Source of the DNA: Streptomyces sp. SLBN-118
GTDB taxonomy: Bacteria > Actinomycetota > Actinomycetes > Streptomycetales > Streptomycetaceae
Direction of reading: 5' to 3'
DNA length: 64,000 bases
Assembly (NCBI RefSeq): GCF_006715635.1
Contig: NZ_VFNP01000002.1
Location: 1,426,001 to 1,490,000, forward strand
The position numbers were made by a program, and so were the translations under genes. This document shows positions 35,428 to 47,581 of the stretch, one piece after another (the stretch's first letter is position 1; each line of letters begins with the position of its first letter). The notes under the pieces were generated by a model, which was given only the letters and a program-made list of their open reading frames with translations, had not been told where the DNA came from and ran no database searches.

Positions 35428-36402
35428 GTGCGTACCGACATCTTTGCCCGCCTGGACCGAGAGCCGGAACCGCCGAAGATAGAGACCCCGCGGATGAGCC
35501 GCACGCGTCTCACGCTCTTCGGCGGGACGTTGGCGTTCTATCTCGCCATCGTCGTGGCGGTGCTCGCCTCGACCTGGCTGGTGATCATCGACTGGAAGGT
35601 CATGCTCTTCCGGCCCTACCAGCAGTGGCCGGAACTCCACGCCTTTCTCGACTACTTCGTGGTGCTCGGCCAGCGCGGACCCACAGCCGTGATGGTCGCG
35701 GCGTGGCTGGGCTGGCGCTCCTGGCGTCAGCACACGCTGCGCCCCCTCCTCGCGCTCGGCGCCGCGCTGCTCCTGCTCAATGCGACGGTTGGCGCCGTCA
35801 AGATCGGTCTCGGCCGCCTCGGCCCCCACTACGCGACGCAGATCGGTTCCGCCGAACTCTTCGCCGGCGGCGATATATTTCCCTCCGGGCACACCGCGAA
35901 CGCGGTCGTGACCTGGGGAATCCTGGCGTATCTGGCCACTACTCCGCGGGCCAGGCGCTATCTGTCGGCACTCTCGGCAGTGGTCTCCCTGGGCGTCGGC
36001 CTGACCACCGTGTACCTCGGTACGCACTGGCTGAGTGATGTGCTGCTCGGCTGGGCGGCCGGGCTGCTGATCCTGCTCGCACTGCCCTGGTGCGAGAACC
36101 TGATCGGCACGGCGGAGGCCTGGATCCTCTCGCTGCGCGACCAGTGGCGTGCGCGTCGGCGTCTCGCTCCCTCGCTGCCCGTCGCAGTCGGCGGCCCGAG
36201 GCCGGGGATATTCCCGCAGCGTGGCCCCTCGCCGGAGGAGCCGTCCCGCGAGCCGGTGGCCGTCGTCGGTGGCCGCTCCACCTCACGCACGGCCACTCAA
36301 CTCGACCGTCAGAGACCGCACACGGTGCGTTCCGAGCGGACGCCGGTCACGCCCTCGGGCAGCCGCCGTCCGCCCACGTCACGGCCCGTCACGGGCGGCT
36401 GA
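35428..36402 (+). CDS. PAP2-family membrane phosphatase
   Basis: A 324-residue membrane phosphatase of the phosphatidic acid phosphatase type 2 fold. It has six membrane helices. Catalytic motif 2 is FPSGHTANAV and motif 3 is TTVYLGTHWLSDVLLGW, with the His that attacks phosphate and its Asp partner. Motif 1 is reduced to KIGLGRLGP rather than the canonical K-x6-RP. Such enzymes dephosphorylate lipid phosphates such as undecaprenyl pyrophosphate or phosphatidate. The C-terminal ~90 residues are a basic, Pro-rich cytoplasmic tail. The start is GTG 35428; a hairpin terminator follows. Confidence 0.88.
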   Translation: MRTDIFARLDREPEPPKIETPRMSRTRLTLFGGTLAFYLAIVVAVLASTWLVIIDWKVMLFRPYQQWPELHAFLDYFVVLGQRGPTAVMVAAWLGWRSWRQHTLRPLLALGAALLLLNATVGAVKIGLGRLGPHYATQIGSAELFAGGDIFPSGHTANAVVTWGILAYLATTPRARRYLSALSAVVSLGVGLTTVYLGTHWLSDVLLGWAAGLLILLALPWCENLIGTAEAWILSLRDQWRARRRLAPSLPVAVGGPRPGIFPQRGPSPEEPSREPVAVVGGRSTSRTATQLDRQRPHTVRSERTPVTPSGSRRPPTSRPVTGG

Positions 36403-36426
36403 CCCCGGCCGCCGGCTCCGTACGGC

Positions 36427-36457
36427 GAAGGCCCCGGCCATGACGGCCGGGGCCTTC
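36427..36457. terminator. Bidirectional hairpin terminator
   Basis: Perfect 13-bp arms GAAGGCCCCGGCC and GGCCGGGGCCTTC, with a 5-nt loop, between the convergent PAP2 and inhibitor genes. Confidence 0.9.
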
Positions 36458-36488
36458 TTCGTACACACACGTCCGTATCGGGATCCTG

Positions 36489-36704
36489 TCAGCCCGGCCA
36501 GCAGCGCACGACTGTGCCGCCCTCGACCTCGAAGTTGAGCCGTCCCGCCAGATACTCCATGGTGATGATCGCGCCCGGCGGCAGCGATCTGACGGTGGTC
36601 CAGCCGCGCTCGCGGGCCAACTGCTCGGCGCTCTCGGCCTCGAGGCCCACATACGACGACGGGGCGTCGTCGGGCTGTGCGGGAGGGGTCGGTGTCGGTG
36701 CCAT
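36489..36704 (-). CDS. I78-type peptidase inhibitor family protein
   Basis: A 71-residue protein. The ATG at 36704 gives a short Pro-rich head and then ESAEQLARERGWTTVRSLPPGA and IITMEYLAGRLNFEVEGGTVVRCWPG, matching the I78 inhibitor fold in which the C-terminal strand ends near a conserved Trp-Pro/Gly. I78 proteins inhibit trypsin/elastase-like serine proteases. The window encodes two secreted S1 proteases, but there is no signal peptide here, so the target is unclear. The gap 36705-37019 downstream of the next gene holds no feature I can support. Confidence 0.75.
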   Translation of the reverse strand: MAPTPTPPAQPDDAPSSYVGLEAESAEQLARERGWTTVRSLPPGAIITMEYLAGRLNFEVEGGTVVRCWPG

Positions 36705-37019
36705 GCACCCACCGTAGGCGGGAGCGGACGGTGACGGAAGGCGGGGCACGTCTTGCGTCAGCAGCCCCATGTACCCCACCGGTCACGCTTCTGTCACAGG
36801 ATCCCGACACGCGTTCAGCTCAAACCGTGTCACTCGAACGAGCAGTTCAGCGCCACGCCCGCGGTAATTCCACAGCCCTTGTCGATCATGCAGAATTCGG
36901 CGGCGGGAATTACCCCGACAGGCGCCCGGGAGTGAATTGACGGACCGTTGGAGTATTCACCGGTTCCTAACAGAATCACCCCTCGGACAAGCGGCCGGGA
37001 GTTCCCGGGGCGAGCCGGA

Positions 37020-37976
37020 TCAGCCGAGAGCCCGGGACAGGCGGTCCCGGACCGTCCTGATGTGCTCGTTGAGCTCCACCGGCTCGATGACCTCGAAGTC
37101 GACGCCCATGAGCATCACATGGATCACCAGCACATCCAGGCTCGCGGCCCCTGTGCGCAGCAGACAGGTCGTGCCGTCGACCGCCTCCAGTGTGCCGTCG
37201 GACGGTCCCACGATCCGCGCGGCCAGTTCGGCGGAGGTGTGCAGCCGGATGACCGCCTGGGCGGCGTAGGCGTGGGTGGAGACGCCCTTCGAGACGTACG
37301 CGGCCAGATCCTCGGCCGGCGGTGTGCGCGGGGCGAAGCGCGGGCCGTGCGGTGGCTTCGGGGTGATCCGGTCCGCCCGGAACGTACGCCAGTCGCCGCG
37401 GTCCAGGTCCCAGGCGACCAGGTACCAGCGGCGCTCGGTGCACACCAGACGGTGCGGCTCGACGGTGCGGCGGGTGGCTGAGCCGCCGTGGTCGCGGTAC
37501 TCGAAGCGCAGCCGCTCGCTGTCGCGGCAGGCGTTGGCCAGCTCGGTGAGGACGGAAGGGTCGACCTGCGCCTGCGGGGCCCGCATCATCGGCACGGTGA
37601 ACGCGTGGAGCGCGCCCACCCGGCGGCGCAGCCGGCTCGGCAGCACCTGCTCCAGTTTCGCCAGGGCGCGTACGGAGGTCTCGCCGATGCCCTCGATGCC
37701 CTGGCCGGCGGCGGTACGCAGGCCGACCGCGACGGCCACCGCCTCCTCGTCGTCGAGCAGCAGCGGGGGCAGCTCGGCCCCCGCGCCGAGCTGATAGCCA
37801 CCACCGGTGCCGGGGCTGGCATTCACGGGATAGCCGAGCTCGCGCAGCCGGTCGACGTCGCGCCGCACGGTGCGCGGGGTGACGCCGAGACGGTCGGCAA
37901 GATCGGCGCCGGACCATTCGCGGTGGGCCTGGAGGAGTGAGAGCAGGCGCAGGAGTCGTGCGGAGGTCTCCAACAT
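37020..37976 (-). CDS. WYL-domain transcriptional regulator (DeoR-type HTH)
   Basis: A 318-residue regulator. The N-terminal winged helix is LETSARLLRLLSLLQAHREW and WSGADLADRLGVTPRTVRRDVDRLRELGYPVNA. Next comes a central linker and a WYL domain (ERRWYLVAWDLDRGDWRTFRADRI) that usually senses nucleic acids or other negatively charged ligands. A C-terminal WCX-like part follows. Such regulators often activate or repress DNA-damage, metabolic or toxin-linked genes. No obvious target operon is adjacent, and no operator was identified. Confidence 0.9.
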   Translation of the reverse strand: MLETSARLLRLLSLLQAHREWSGADLADRLGVTPRTVRRDVDRLRELGYPVNASPGTGGGYQLGAGAELPPLLLDDEEAVAVAVGLRTAAGQGIEGIGETSVRALAKLEQVLPSRLRRRVGALHAFTVPMMRAPQAQVDPSVLTELANACRDSERLRFEYRDHGGSATRRTVEPHRLVCTERRWYLVAWDLDRGDWRTFRADRITPKPPHGPRFAPRTPPAEDLAAYVSKGVSTHAYAAQAVIRLHTSAELAARIVGPSDGTLEAVDGTTCLLRTGAASLDVLVIHVMLMGVDFEVIEPVELNEHIRTVRDRLSRALG

Positions 37977-38103
37977 GGGGTCGAGTGTGCCAGCGGTTGC
38001 GGACGGGTTCTGTCCGCGAGGGGCGGGGGCTCCGCCCCGGACCCCGCACGGGACCTTCGGCCGTATGTCCTCAAAGCCGGACCGGCTGAATGTGCGGCCC
38101 GGC

Positions 38104-38895
38104 TCAGCGCGCCGCAGTGAGGCGGACGCACAGGTCGTTGTCGACCGTGTAGCTCGGCTCCGCGAACTGCCCCGTCTCCGTCAGCTGCTTCGGGTACACG
38201 AAGATGTTCCTCCTGTCCCAGACGTCGTCCAGGACGCGCGACACCCGCACCCCGGCCGCGCCGGCCGCCGGGACCAGCCACAGGTCCCACCACTGGTCCC
38301 TGCCGCCCGACGCCTCGGCCAGCGCGGCGTACGGCAGCGTGAAGCCGAAAGACCTGCCCTCGCCCGTCGCCGGCACCCGATGGACCAGGTCGCCGCCGCG
38401 CAGGCGGGCTTCGGCGACGGCTCCCTCGCCCGCTTCCGTTCCGTACAGCCGGCCCTCGACCGTCATCGCGCAGTGCCCCGGCACCAGGCCGATGTCCCCG
38501 GCCTCGGCGTGCGGTGCGCGCACCCAGCAGCGCAGGGCGAGGTGGCCCTGCGCAGTGGGATGCGGGACGCGTGCGGCGATCGGGTCGGTGTCCGGTGTGC
38601 GGTCGAGGAGGGCCCGGACGTCGCGAATGCCGGACTCGACAGGCTTGTCCCCGACATACGCGTCCCAGTGGCCCTCGGCCAGCTCGGCCGTCCCGGGCAG
38701 TACGGCACGCGAGGTCCCGTCGCCCGACGGCGTGAGCGGCAGTCGCGTCTCGTCCCGCTCCTGCTCGCCGCCGCGCCGCTTCAGCACCAGTTCGGCGTCG
38801 GTGTCGCCGACGCCCGCCAGGTCGAAGGTGACGGCACCCTCCGCGTTGGCGTGCGTGTCGGCGCGCGGCGTACGCCGCTCGGTGTCCGTGGTCAT
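38104..38895 (-). CDS. Uncharacterised protein linked to a glycosyltransferase
   Basis: A 263-residue soluble protein of unknown function, overlapping the glycosyltransferase start side: its ATG at 38895 overlaps that gene's stop (ATGA), so it is translated after it. Beta-rich pattern with repeated short segments (FDLAGVGDTDAELVLKRRGG, GHWDAYVGDKPVESGIRDVR, NIFVYPKQLTETGQF). No signal peptide or membrane segment. The linkage suggests a role in the same glycoconjugate pathway, but nothing in the sequence shows it. It could be an accessory or modulator subunit. Confidence 0.7.
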   Translation of the reverse strand: MTTDTERRTPRADTHANAEGAVTFDLAGVGDTDAELVLKRRGGEQERDETRLPLTPSGDGTSRAVLPGTAELAEGHWDAYVGDKPVESGIRDVRALLDRTPDTDPIAARVPHPTAQGHLALRCWVRAPHAEAGDIGLVPGHCAMTVEGRLYGTEAGEGAVAEARLRGGDLVHRVPATGEGRSFGFTLPYAALAEASGGRDQWWDLWLVPAAGAAGVRVSRVLDDVWDRRNIFVYPKQLTETGQFAEPSYTVDNDLCVRLTAAR

Positions 38896-40178
38896 CGGGA
38901 CTTCCTCCCCCTGCGGATGGCGTCGGCGGCCCGGTAGCGCGCGGAGTAGATCCCGTCGTAGAGCGAACTCCTGCCGCGGTTCAGCGTGTCCCGTACCGCG
39001 CCGCGCCAGAATCCTCGATCTCCCTGTCCGACGAGCTCGGTGAACAGGGCCTCGTGGCGCTCGGCGATCCGCTCCGGGTCGAAGCGCGCTGAGGCGGCGA
39101 GCGCGGCCTGTCCGGTGCGGCGGCGCAGTTCGTCGTCCTCGATCAGCGCGATGAGGGCGTCGGCGATCGCGTCCACGTCCCCGACCGGCACGAGACGGCC
39201 GTCGACGCCGTCCTCGATGATCTCGCCGGGCCCGTGCGGGCAGTCGGTCGAGACGACGGGGACACCGCAGCGCATCGCCTCGACGATGGTCATGCCGAAG
39301 GACTCAAGACTGGAGGTGACCGCGGCGATCGAGCCCTTGACCCACTCCGGCTCCAGCGGGTTGGCGGGACCCATCAGGTAGACGTGGTTGTGCAGTTGGC
39401 GCTCCTCGACGAGGGCGAGCAGCGCGTTCTTCTCGTTGCCGGTCGCGTCCGGCCCGCCGTAGATCCGCAGCCGCCAGTCGGGGTGGGCGGCGACCACCTT
39501 GGAGAAAGCCTTGACCAGCAGGTCGAACCGCTTGACCTTGGTCAGCCGGCCGGCCGCGACGATCCACTTGCCCTTGTGGTCCGCGGGCGCGACGGTCGGC
39601 GCGGGCACGCTGTTGGGCACGGACACGATCCGTACGCCGGACAGCTTCAGTTGGCCGCGGTAGGCCCGCGCGTCCGCCTCGGTGACGGTGGTGACCGCGT
39701 CCAGGAGCGGGTAGCGGTGCCCGATCTCGCGGCGAAGCCGGTAGCCGTGGCTGTCCAGGGTGAGATGTTCCTGGGCGATGCGGACCGGGCCGCGGCGAGC
39801 CTGGCGGGCGATGTGCACATTGAGCCCGGGGCGCGTACCGACGACCACATCGGCCCGCAGGGAGCCGAGATGGGCCGCGATGCGGGCGTCGGTGAGGCGG
39901 CTGTACTGCTTGTAGCGGCCGTCGCCGCGCGGGAAGACCCGGGCGGGGCGCTGGTGGTCGGGGTGCTTGCCGTCGTAGCCGGGGCTCTTTCCCCGCAGAT
40001 CCACAAGGTGCTTCATGGCGACGCCGGCGGGGGCGCCCATCATGGGCTCGTCACGGTGACGGAACACGGAGACGATCTCGACGTCGTGGCGCTCCGCGAG
40101 GATCCGGGCGAGGTTGAACGTCGTGCGGATCGTGCCGCCGATGCCGTACGCGTTGTGGAGCAGAAAAGAGATGTGCAT
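38892..40178 (-). CDS. Glycosyltransferase family 4 (GT-B) enzyme
   Basis: A 428-residue GT-B enzyme. The N-terminus MHISFLLHNAYGIGGTIRTT is the acceptor-side Rossmann start with the Gly-rich turn, and the donor-side domain shows IVAAGRLTKVKRFDLLVKAF and ESFGMTIVEAMRCGVPVVST, the EX7E motif characteristic of family GT4. The C-terminus has a basic, Arg-rich tail. The ATG at 40178 lacks a strong ribosome site, but upstream codons are not conserved-looking. Substrate and acceptor are unknown. It is coupled to the uncharacterised gene downstream. Confidence 0.88.
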   Translation of the reverse strand: MHISFLLHNAYGIGGTIRTTFNLARILAERHDVEIVSVFRHRDEPMMGAPAGVAMKHLVDLRGKSPGYDGKHPDHQRPARVFPRGDGRYKQYSRLTDARIAAHLGSLRADVVVGTRPGLNVHIARQARRGPVRIAQEHLTLDSHGYRLRREIGHRYPLLDAVTTVTEADARAYRGQLKLSGVRIVSVPNSVPAPTVAPADHKGKWIVAAGRLTKVKRFDLLVKAFSKVVAAHPDWRLRIYGGPDATGNEKNALLALVEERQLHNHVYLMGPANPLEPEWVKGSIAAVTSSLESFGMTIVEAMRCGVPVVSTDCPHGPGEIIEDGVDGRLVPVGDVDAIADALIALIEDDELRRRTGQAALAASARFDPERIAERHEALFTELVGQGDRGFWRGAVRDTLNRGRSSLYDGIYSARYRAADAIRRGRKSR

Positions 40179-40243
40179 GCGCCGTAGCGACCCCCGTTGT
40201 TCGTCTGTGCAGTAACGGACTGTACTCGTCCGCGGGACACAAC

Positions 40244-41524
40244 CTAAGGGCGGTAGGGGAGTTGGGGCACGGTGTAGCAGTTCTTGGTCATGTCGCCTTC
40301 TGTGACCCAGCCCTTGGCGTCCTGCCAGCGTGCGACGGACAGGCAGGTGTGACGGGTCTTCGGCGGCTCGGCGAGTTTCTCGAAGACCACGGGCAGCAGC
40401 AGGCCGCGCGCGGTGTACGGCTCGGGCCGGTTGACGAAGCGTTCGACGCAGTCCCGGGTGAGATCGGCCGCGCAGGAGCGCGCCGCGTCGGTGAACCACA
40501 TGGCGGCGGCCCAGCCCTCCAGCTGCCACTGGGAGAGCTGACGGCCCTTCATCGCCTCACGGAATTCATGGACGGCGGGTTGATCGGCGTCCTCGTAGTT
40601 GCGGCTCGATCCGGTCACCCACAGGGCGTTGCGGCAGCCCGGCGCGTTCTTGTAGTCCTTCGGTACGGAGGAGTCCCAGTTCTGAACGTTGGTGACCTTG
40701 GCGGTGACATGCACGCCGACGGCGTCCATCGCCTCGCAGAGCTGGGCGTTGCCGTGGGTGTCCATCGCATCGAAGACCAGGTCGGCGCCCTGCTGCTGGA
40801 GGTCGGCGGCAACGGCGCGGAAGTTCGGAAGAGCGAAGTCGACCTGTTCGGTGACCACGCGGTAGCCCTCGGCCTCAAGGCCCTGGGTGATCAGCCGGGC
40901 GTACGCGGCCGAGGATGCCTGGTTGTAGGAGACGACGGCGGCGGTACGGGCGCCCTGGGCGCTCTTGAAGTAGCGGTACACCTCGGTGCCGCCGTATAGC
41001 GTGCCGTTCCAGCCGGGGGCGTCGCCGGTGCGCGGGGCGAGGCTGCCGTAGATCCCGTACAGGTGGGGATAGGTGTCGTACGCGGGGCCGATGGGCTGGC
41101 CGCCGATGTCGGGGACGCCCGCCCTGGACACGAGGGGTGCGCCCGCGTAGTCGAGTGCGGTCGTCGCGACGAGCGCGAAGACCTTCTTCTCGTCGAGAAG
41201 CTTGTGCACGCACTCGTTGTTGCCGACGCCGCTGCCGCCGTCGTCGCAGGTGATCACCTCGACACGGCGGCCGTCGATGCCTCCCTTCGCGTTCAGGGCG
41301 CCGAAGTAGGCCTTGGCCCCGTCCCCCGGCCCGGAGAAGGTGGCGCCGCCGACCGGGCTGGTGGCGCTGCTGATGATCCCGACGCGGATCGGCTGGGCCG
41401 CGCTGCTGCGTACGGGTGACGACGAGCCCTCGAAGGCGCTCTCGGGCAACCGGCTGCCGCAGGCGGCACCCCCGATCAGGAGAGCCGCGAGCAGCAGGAC
41501 TTCAGCAGCCCGGCGCGGACGCAT
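40244..41524 (-). CDS. Branched-chain amino-acid-type ABC substrate-binding lipoprotein
   Basis: A 426-residue periplasmic-binding type lipoprotein. The signal MRPRRAAEVLLLAALLIGGA ends with the lipobox at Cys22. The type I fold of LivJ-like proteins follows, with IRVGIISSATSPVGGATFSGP, NAKGGIDGRRVEVITCDDGGS and VATTALDYAGAPLVSRAGVP. Its ligand is not identifiable. The corresponding permease/ATPase genes (LivHMG fusion, LivF) begin about 1 kb away on the opposite strand. Its 5' end overlaps the 3' end of the MTB12-like gene by 23 bp. Confidence 0.9.
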   Translation of the reverse strand: MRPRRAAEVLLLAALLIGGAACGSRLPESAFEGSSSPVRSSAAQPIRVGIISSATSPVGGATFSGPGDGAKAYFGALNAKGGIDGRRVEVITCDDGGSGVGNNECVHKLLDEKKVFALVATTALDYAGAPLVSRAGVPDIGGQPIGPAYDTYPHLYGIYGSLAPRTGDAPGWNGTLYGGTEVYRYFKSAQGARTAAVVSYNQASSAAYARLITQGLEAEGYRVVTEQVDFALPNFRAVAADLQQQGADLVFDAMDTHGNAQLCEAMDAVGVHVTAKVTNVQNWDSSVPKDYKNAPGCRNALWVTGSSRNYEDADQPAVHEFREAMKGRQLSQWQLEGWAAAMWFTDAARSCAADLTRDCVERFVNRPEPYTARGLLLPVVFEKLAEPPKTRHTCLSVARWQDAKGWVTEGDMTKNCYTVPQLPYRP

Positions 41525-42029
41525 TGCCGCTGAGCTTCACCAGGGCGCACAGGGTCTTCACGGAGACCTTCCAGGTCTGGTCCTGGTAGACGGCCGTTCC
41601 TTTGGAGCCGGGCAGCGCCGGAGCGCCGCCGACCAGCAGGTCATAGGTGACGGTGGCGTCGTTGGGCGAGGTGAACTGCACGGCCGTGACCTTGGCCGAG
41701 GACTGCTGGGCGTTCTTGTCGGCGCTGAACGCGGTGAGCAGCGGACGCAGTTGCTCACCGTGCTCCAGCACCTTGACCTTGGCGTCCGTGGTCGCCTTGG
41801 GGTCGAAGAACGTCGTCCAGTTCTTCTCGATCTCCGCCTTCGCGGCGGCGGGGTCGGCCGGGCCGTTGCCGGCCGGCGCCGTGCTGGAGGGCGGTGCCGT
41901 CGCGGACGGGGTCGGCGTGGCCTTGGACCCGCCGCCGTTGTCGTCCGAGCATCCTGCCGCGGCCGGTACGAGTATCAGGACCGCGGCGGCCGCCCATGCC
42001 GCGGTTCTCGGGTGCCTGACATGGACCAT
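41502..42029 (-). CDS. MTB12-like small lipoprotein
   Basis: A 175-residue secreted lipoprotein with lipobox AAGC (Cys27). After a Ser/Thr/Pro-rich linker comes the fold of low-molecular-weight antigen MTB12-like proteins: AKAEIEKNWTTFFDPKATTDAKVKVLEHGEQ, and a KVTAVQFTSPNDATVTYDLLVGG strand region. The role is unknown. It overlaps the substrate-binding gene by 23 bp and is divergent from a small membrane protein gene. Confidence 0.8.
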   Translation of the reverse strand: MVHVRHPRTAAWAAAAVLILVPAAAGCSDDNGGGSKATPTPSATAPPSSTAPAGNGPADPAAAKAEIEKNWTTFFDPKATTDAKVKVLEHGEQLRPLLTAFSADKNAQQSSAKVTAVQFTSPNDATVTYDLLVGGAPALPGSKGTAVYQDQTWKVSVKTLCALVKLSGNASAPGC

Positions 42030-42134
42030 CTGGCTCACCACCGGTTGTCGGCTTCCAGCGTCTGTCGGTTCAGGGCATAGTGCAAGGAATCGGCGTACAT
42101 CACCAGACCAGCACGAGACCGGGAGGGCCGCGCC

Positions 42135-42557
42135 ATGCCGACGTCCCGACTGCTGTGCTGGGGCGGGCTCGCGGCTGCCTCCGCCGGTGCCGTGCTGTCC
42201 GTGATCGGCTGGTACGGGGTGTCCGGCGAGCGCTTCGCCGAGCGGCAGATCCCTTATCTGGCCTCCTGCACGGTGCCGGGTGCGGCCCTGCTGGTGGCCG
42301 GGGCAGTGCTGCTCGCGGCGGCGGGGCGGCTGATGGGGCCTTGGGACGGGGAGGAGGCGGGGGTCCCGGAGGCGCCCGTGTCGTCCCCGGAGGTACCGCC
42401 CTTCGAGCCCCCCTCGTCGGAAGGGCCGGTGGTGTGCGTACCGGGCGGGACACTGGCGCACCGGCCCGACTGCCCGCTGGTCGCCGGCAAGCCGGAGGTG
42501 GAACCGGTCGGCGACAGAGTGCTGGGCCCGTGCCCCGTGTGCGAGCCCCAGGTCTGA
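42135..42557 (+). CDS. Small membrane protein with C-terminal cysteine motif
   Basis: A 140-residue protein with two membrane helices (about 7-29 and 47-68) joined by a short loop, an acidic Pro/Glu-rich linker, and a C-terminal segment HRPDCPLVAGKPEVEPVGD ending GPCPVCEP, three cysteines. It is not recognisable as a known family. It lies 4 bp before the liv fusion gene on the same strand and probably shares its transcript. Confidence 0.7.
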   Translation: MPTSRLLCWGGLAAASAGAVLSVIGWYGVSGERFAERQIPYLASCTVPGAALLVAGAVLLAAAGRLMGPWDGEEAGVPEAPVSSPEVPPFEPPSSEGPVVCVPGGTLAHRPDCPLVAGKPEVEPVGDRVLGPCPVCEPQV

Positions 42558-42561
42558 CCGG

Positions 42562-45146
42562 GTGAGTTCGCTGACGTACGACCTCACCCTCGCGGGGCTC
42601 GCGGTCGGCAGTGCGGCCGCGCTCACCGGGATCGGGCTGATCGTCACCTACCGGGCCACGGGTGTGCTGAATCTGGCGCAGGGCGCGATCGCGATGGTCT
42701 GCGCGTATGTGCTGCGGGAGTTCGCCGTGGAGTGGGGCTGGCCGCTGCCGCTCGCCGCCGCGGTGACACTGCTGGTGGTCGCTCCCGGGATCGGACTTGT
42801 CCTGGACCGGCTCGTCTTCCGCCCCATCGCGGTTGTGGAGATGGACCCGGCGCGCGCTCTGGTGGCGTCCATCGGTGTGTTCGTCCTGCTCGTGGGGGGC
42901 GCGGCACTTCTCTGGGGCAACGGGGCGCGGTCCGATGCGCCGGAGCTGCTGCCGGACGATCCATGGGTGCAGCTCAGTGCCGTGCTGCTGCTCGCCGTGC
43001 TGGTCACGGCGGTCACCCGGTGGACCCGTTTCGGCCGTGAGCTGCGCGCGGTCGTCGACAACCGCGCGCTCGCGGCGCTCGGCGGGATCGACGCGGACCG
43101 GGTGTCGGCGGTCGGCTGGGCGTTCGGCACGTTCACGGCCGGACTTACGGGTGTGCTGCTCGCTCCCTACGTACGCCTCGATCCCTACGGGCTGCCGCTG
43201 CTGGTCGTCGAGGTGATCGCGGTCGCGGTGGTGGCGCGGATGCGGAGTCTGGCCGTGGCCGTGGCCGCGGCCCTCGCCATCGGCGTGGCGCAGGCCCAGC
43301 TGACGCGGCTGCATCCCTCAGGGTGGGGCGAACCGCTGCTTCAGGCGGTGGGGGCGAACCTCTTCGTGGTGGCACTCCTGATCGCGGCGCTGATGCTGCC
43401 CGGGGTGGGGGCGCAGAGCACGGCGGCGGGGGCTGCGGCGCCCGCGGTGCGCGTTCCCGGCGTCGTCTGGCTGGTGGCCGGGATCCTGTTCCTCCTTCCG
43501 CTCGGCTTCGCGGGCACCGACCTGCACACCTCGATCCAGGTCCCGTCGCTTGCGGTCGTTCTGCTGTCGCTCGTGGTCGTCACGGGACGGGGCGGCCAGA
43601 TCTCTCTGGGCCAGGCGGCGTACGCGGGCCTCGGCGCGCTCTTCACGGCACTGCTGGCGGCCGGACGCTTCCCGGGCCTGCCCGCCATGCCCGAACTGCT
43701 CGCCCTGGTCGTCGCGGTCCTGCTGGTCGCGCCTCTGGGGCTGCTGACGGGATGGCCCGCGATCGGCCGCCACGGTCTGGCGCTGGCGCTCGCGACACTG
43801 GCGGTGGGCGTCGGGGTGAGCCGCTTCGTCTTCGCGCAGCCGTACGCGACGGCGGGGCTCTCCCTGTCACGCCCGACAGGCCTGACGTCGGACCGCGCGT
43901 ACTACGTGGTCGAACTGGCCGTCCTCGCCTGCGCGCTGCTCGCGGTCTCCGCGCTGCGGCGGGGCCGCACCGGCCGTGCGCTGGCGGCCCTGCGCGACCA
44001 CGAGCCGGGCGCGTCGGCGGCGGGTGTGCGCGTGGCCTCCCTCAAACTCCTGGCCTTCGTCCTCGGCGCGGCCCTCGCGGCCCTGGGCGGCGGCCTGCTG
44101 GGCATGGGCGTTCGGGCTTTCGACCCCGAGGCGTACGACCCGGTGCGCGGCCTGCTCTGGTTCGCCGCGGTGGTGGTCCTGGGCGCGGACAACCTCGTGG
44201 GGCCCCTGGCGGCAGCGGCACTGCTGGTGGGCCTGGACGCGGGCACCCGCGGCGGCGTGGCAGCGGCGGTCATCGGCATCCTGGCCGTCCTGATCGGCCG
44301 GTTCCCGGACGCCCCGAACCGGACGTTCAGACGCCTGGGCCTGACGACCTCCCGCCACGGCCAAGCGCGTCCCGCGAGGCTGATGGCCAAGGCGGAGGCC
44401 GAGGCGGAGGCCGCGCCGACCGGCCCGATCAGGCGGGACGCCGACCGCGTCCCCGCGGCACAGCCCGGCCCCCCGGCGCGGCGTGGAGCCACCCGTCCGC
44501 CCGCCACGCACACGCTCGTCGCCCGAGGCGTGCGGCTGCGGTACGGGAACTGCACCGCACTCGACGGCGTCGATCTCGTCCTTCCCTCCGGACAGGTCAC
44601 CGCCCTCATCGGTGCCAACGGCGCCGGAAAGACCACCCTGTTCAACTGTCTCTGCGGGACGCTGCGCCCCGATCGCGGCAGGGTCGAACTCGACGGGGCC
44701 GACATCACGCGGCAGGCCGCGCACGCGCGGACCCGGCTCGGGATTGCCCGGACCTTTCAGCAGCTCGCCGTCTTTCCCTCGCTGACCGTCGAGGAGAACG
44801 TACGCATCGGCGCCGAGCAGGGGCACCGGCACGACCCCGCTGCCGTCGAGCCCGTGCTGCGGCTGCTCGGGCTCGACGGGCCCGTGCGGAACCTGCCTGC
44901 CGCCGGGCTCTCCACCGGGGCCCTGCGGCGCGTCGAGTTGGGGCGGGCGCTCGCCGGGGGCCCGCACACGCTGCTGCTCGACGAGCCTGCCGCGGGGCTC
45001 GACGCCGTCGAGGCGGAATCCCTCGCCCGGATTGTGGGCGCGCTGGCCGCGGACGGGATGGCCGTGCTCGTCGTCGAGCACGATCTCGATCTCGTCGCTC
45101 GCATCGCGCACACCGTGCATGTCATGGAGGCGGGGCGGATCGTGCG

Positions 45147-45150
<4 letters not shown>
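42562..45150 (+). CDS. LivH-LivM-LivG fusion: permease-permease-ATPase in one chain
   Basis: An 862-residue single-chain protein that joins three subunits of a branched-chain amino-acid-type ABC importer. Residues about 1-285 are LivH-like (LGVLNLAQGAIAMVCAYV). Residues about 300-590 are LivM-like, with GQISLGQAAYAGLGALFTALL. A linker of ~60 Ala/Arg/Pro residues follows, and the LivG-like ATPase spans about 650-862 with Walker A GANGAGKTTLF, Q-loop, signature LSTGALRRVELG (less canonical than LSGGQQ), Walker B TLLLDEPAAGLD and H-loop EHD. The GTG start at 42562 is 4 bp after the previous stop. It overlaps livF by ATGA. The substrate is unknown. Confidence 0.92.
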
Positions 45151-46308
<1,158 letters not shown>

Positions 46309-46400
46309 CTAGGCAGCGCGGCCCGGCGAGAAGCGGTGCCGCGCCAGGGCGGCGGGCAGCCCCACCCGGTCGGACCCGGGCGGGGCTGTCGTCGTACACC

Positions 46401-47265
<865 letters not shown>

Positions 47266-47581
47266 CCAATCCCCTGTCATTCCAGGCCAGTTGCCCGTTA
47301 CCTGAAGTAGCGGCGAAATCAGGCCACCCACTTGATTCGCTGATTTCATGATTTGTCGACCTGTCCACGAGCCGATCTGTGAGCCGCTTCACGGCCCCAA
47401 CTTGCGTATACACAGAAGCTGTTGACGATGAGTAGTCGATTCCGCCCGCTGTCTCACCGCTTGTGTCGGATGGTTCGATTCCATTCCTCTCCGTGCGTGA
47501 CTCCGGCCACAGATCGCCCGTTGAGTTCTTTATGAGCCGGGACCCGCCCGGCACACATCGATCAAGTCCGAGGAGCCACCC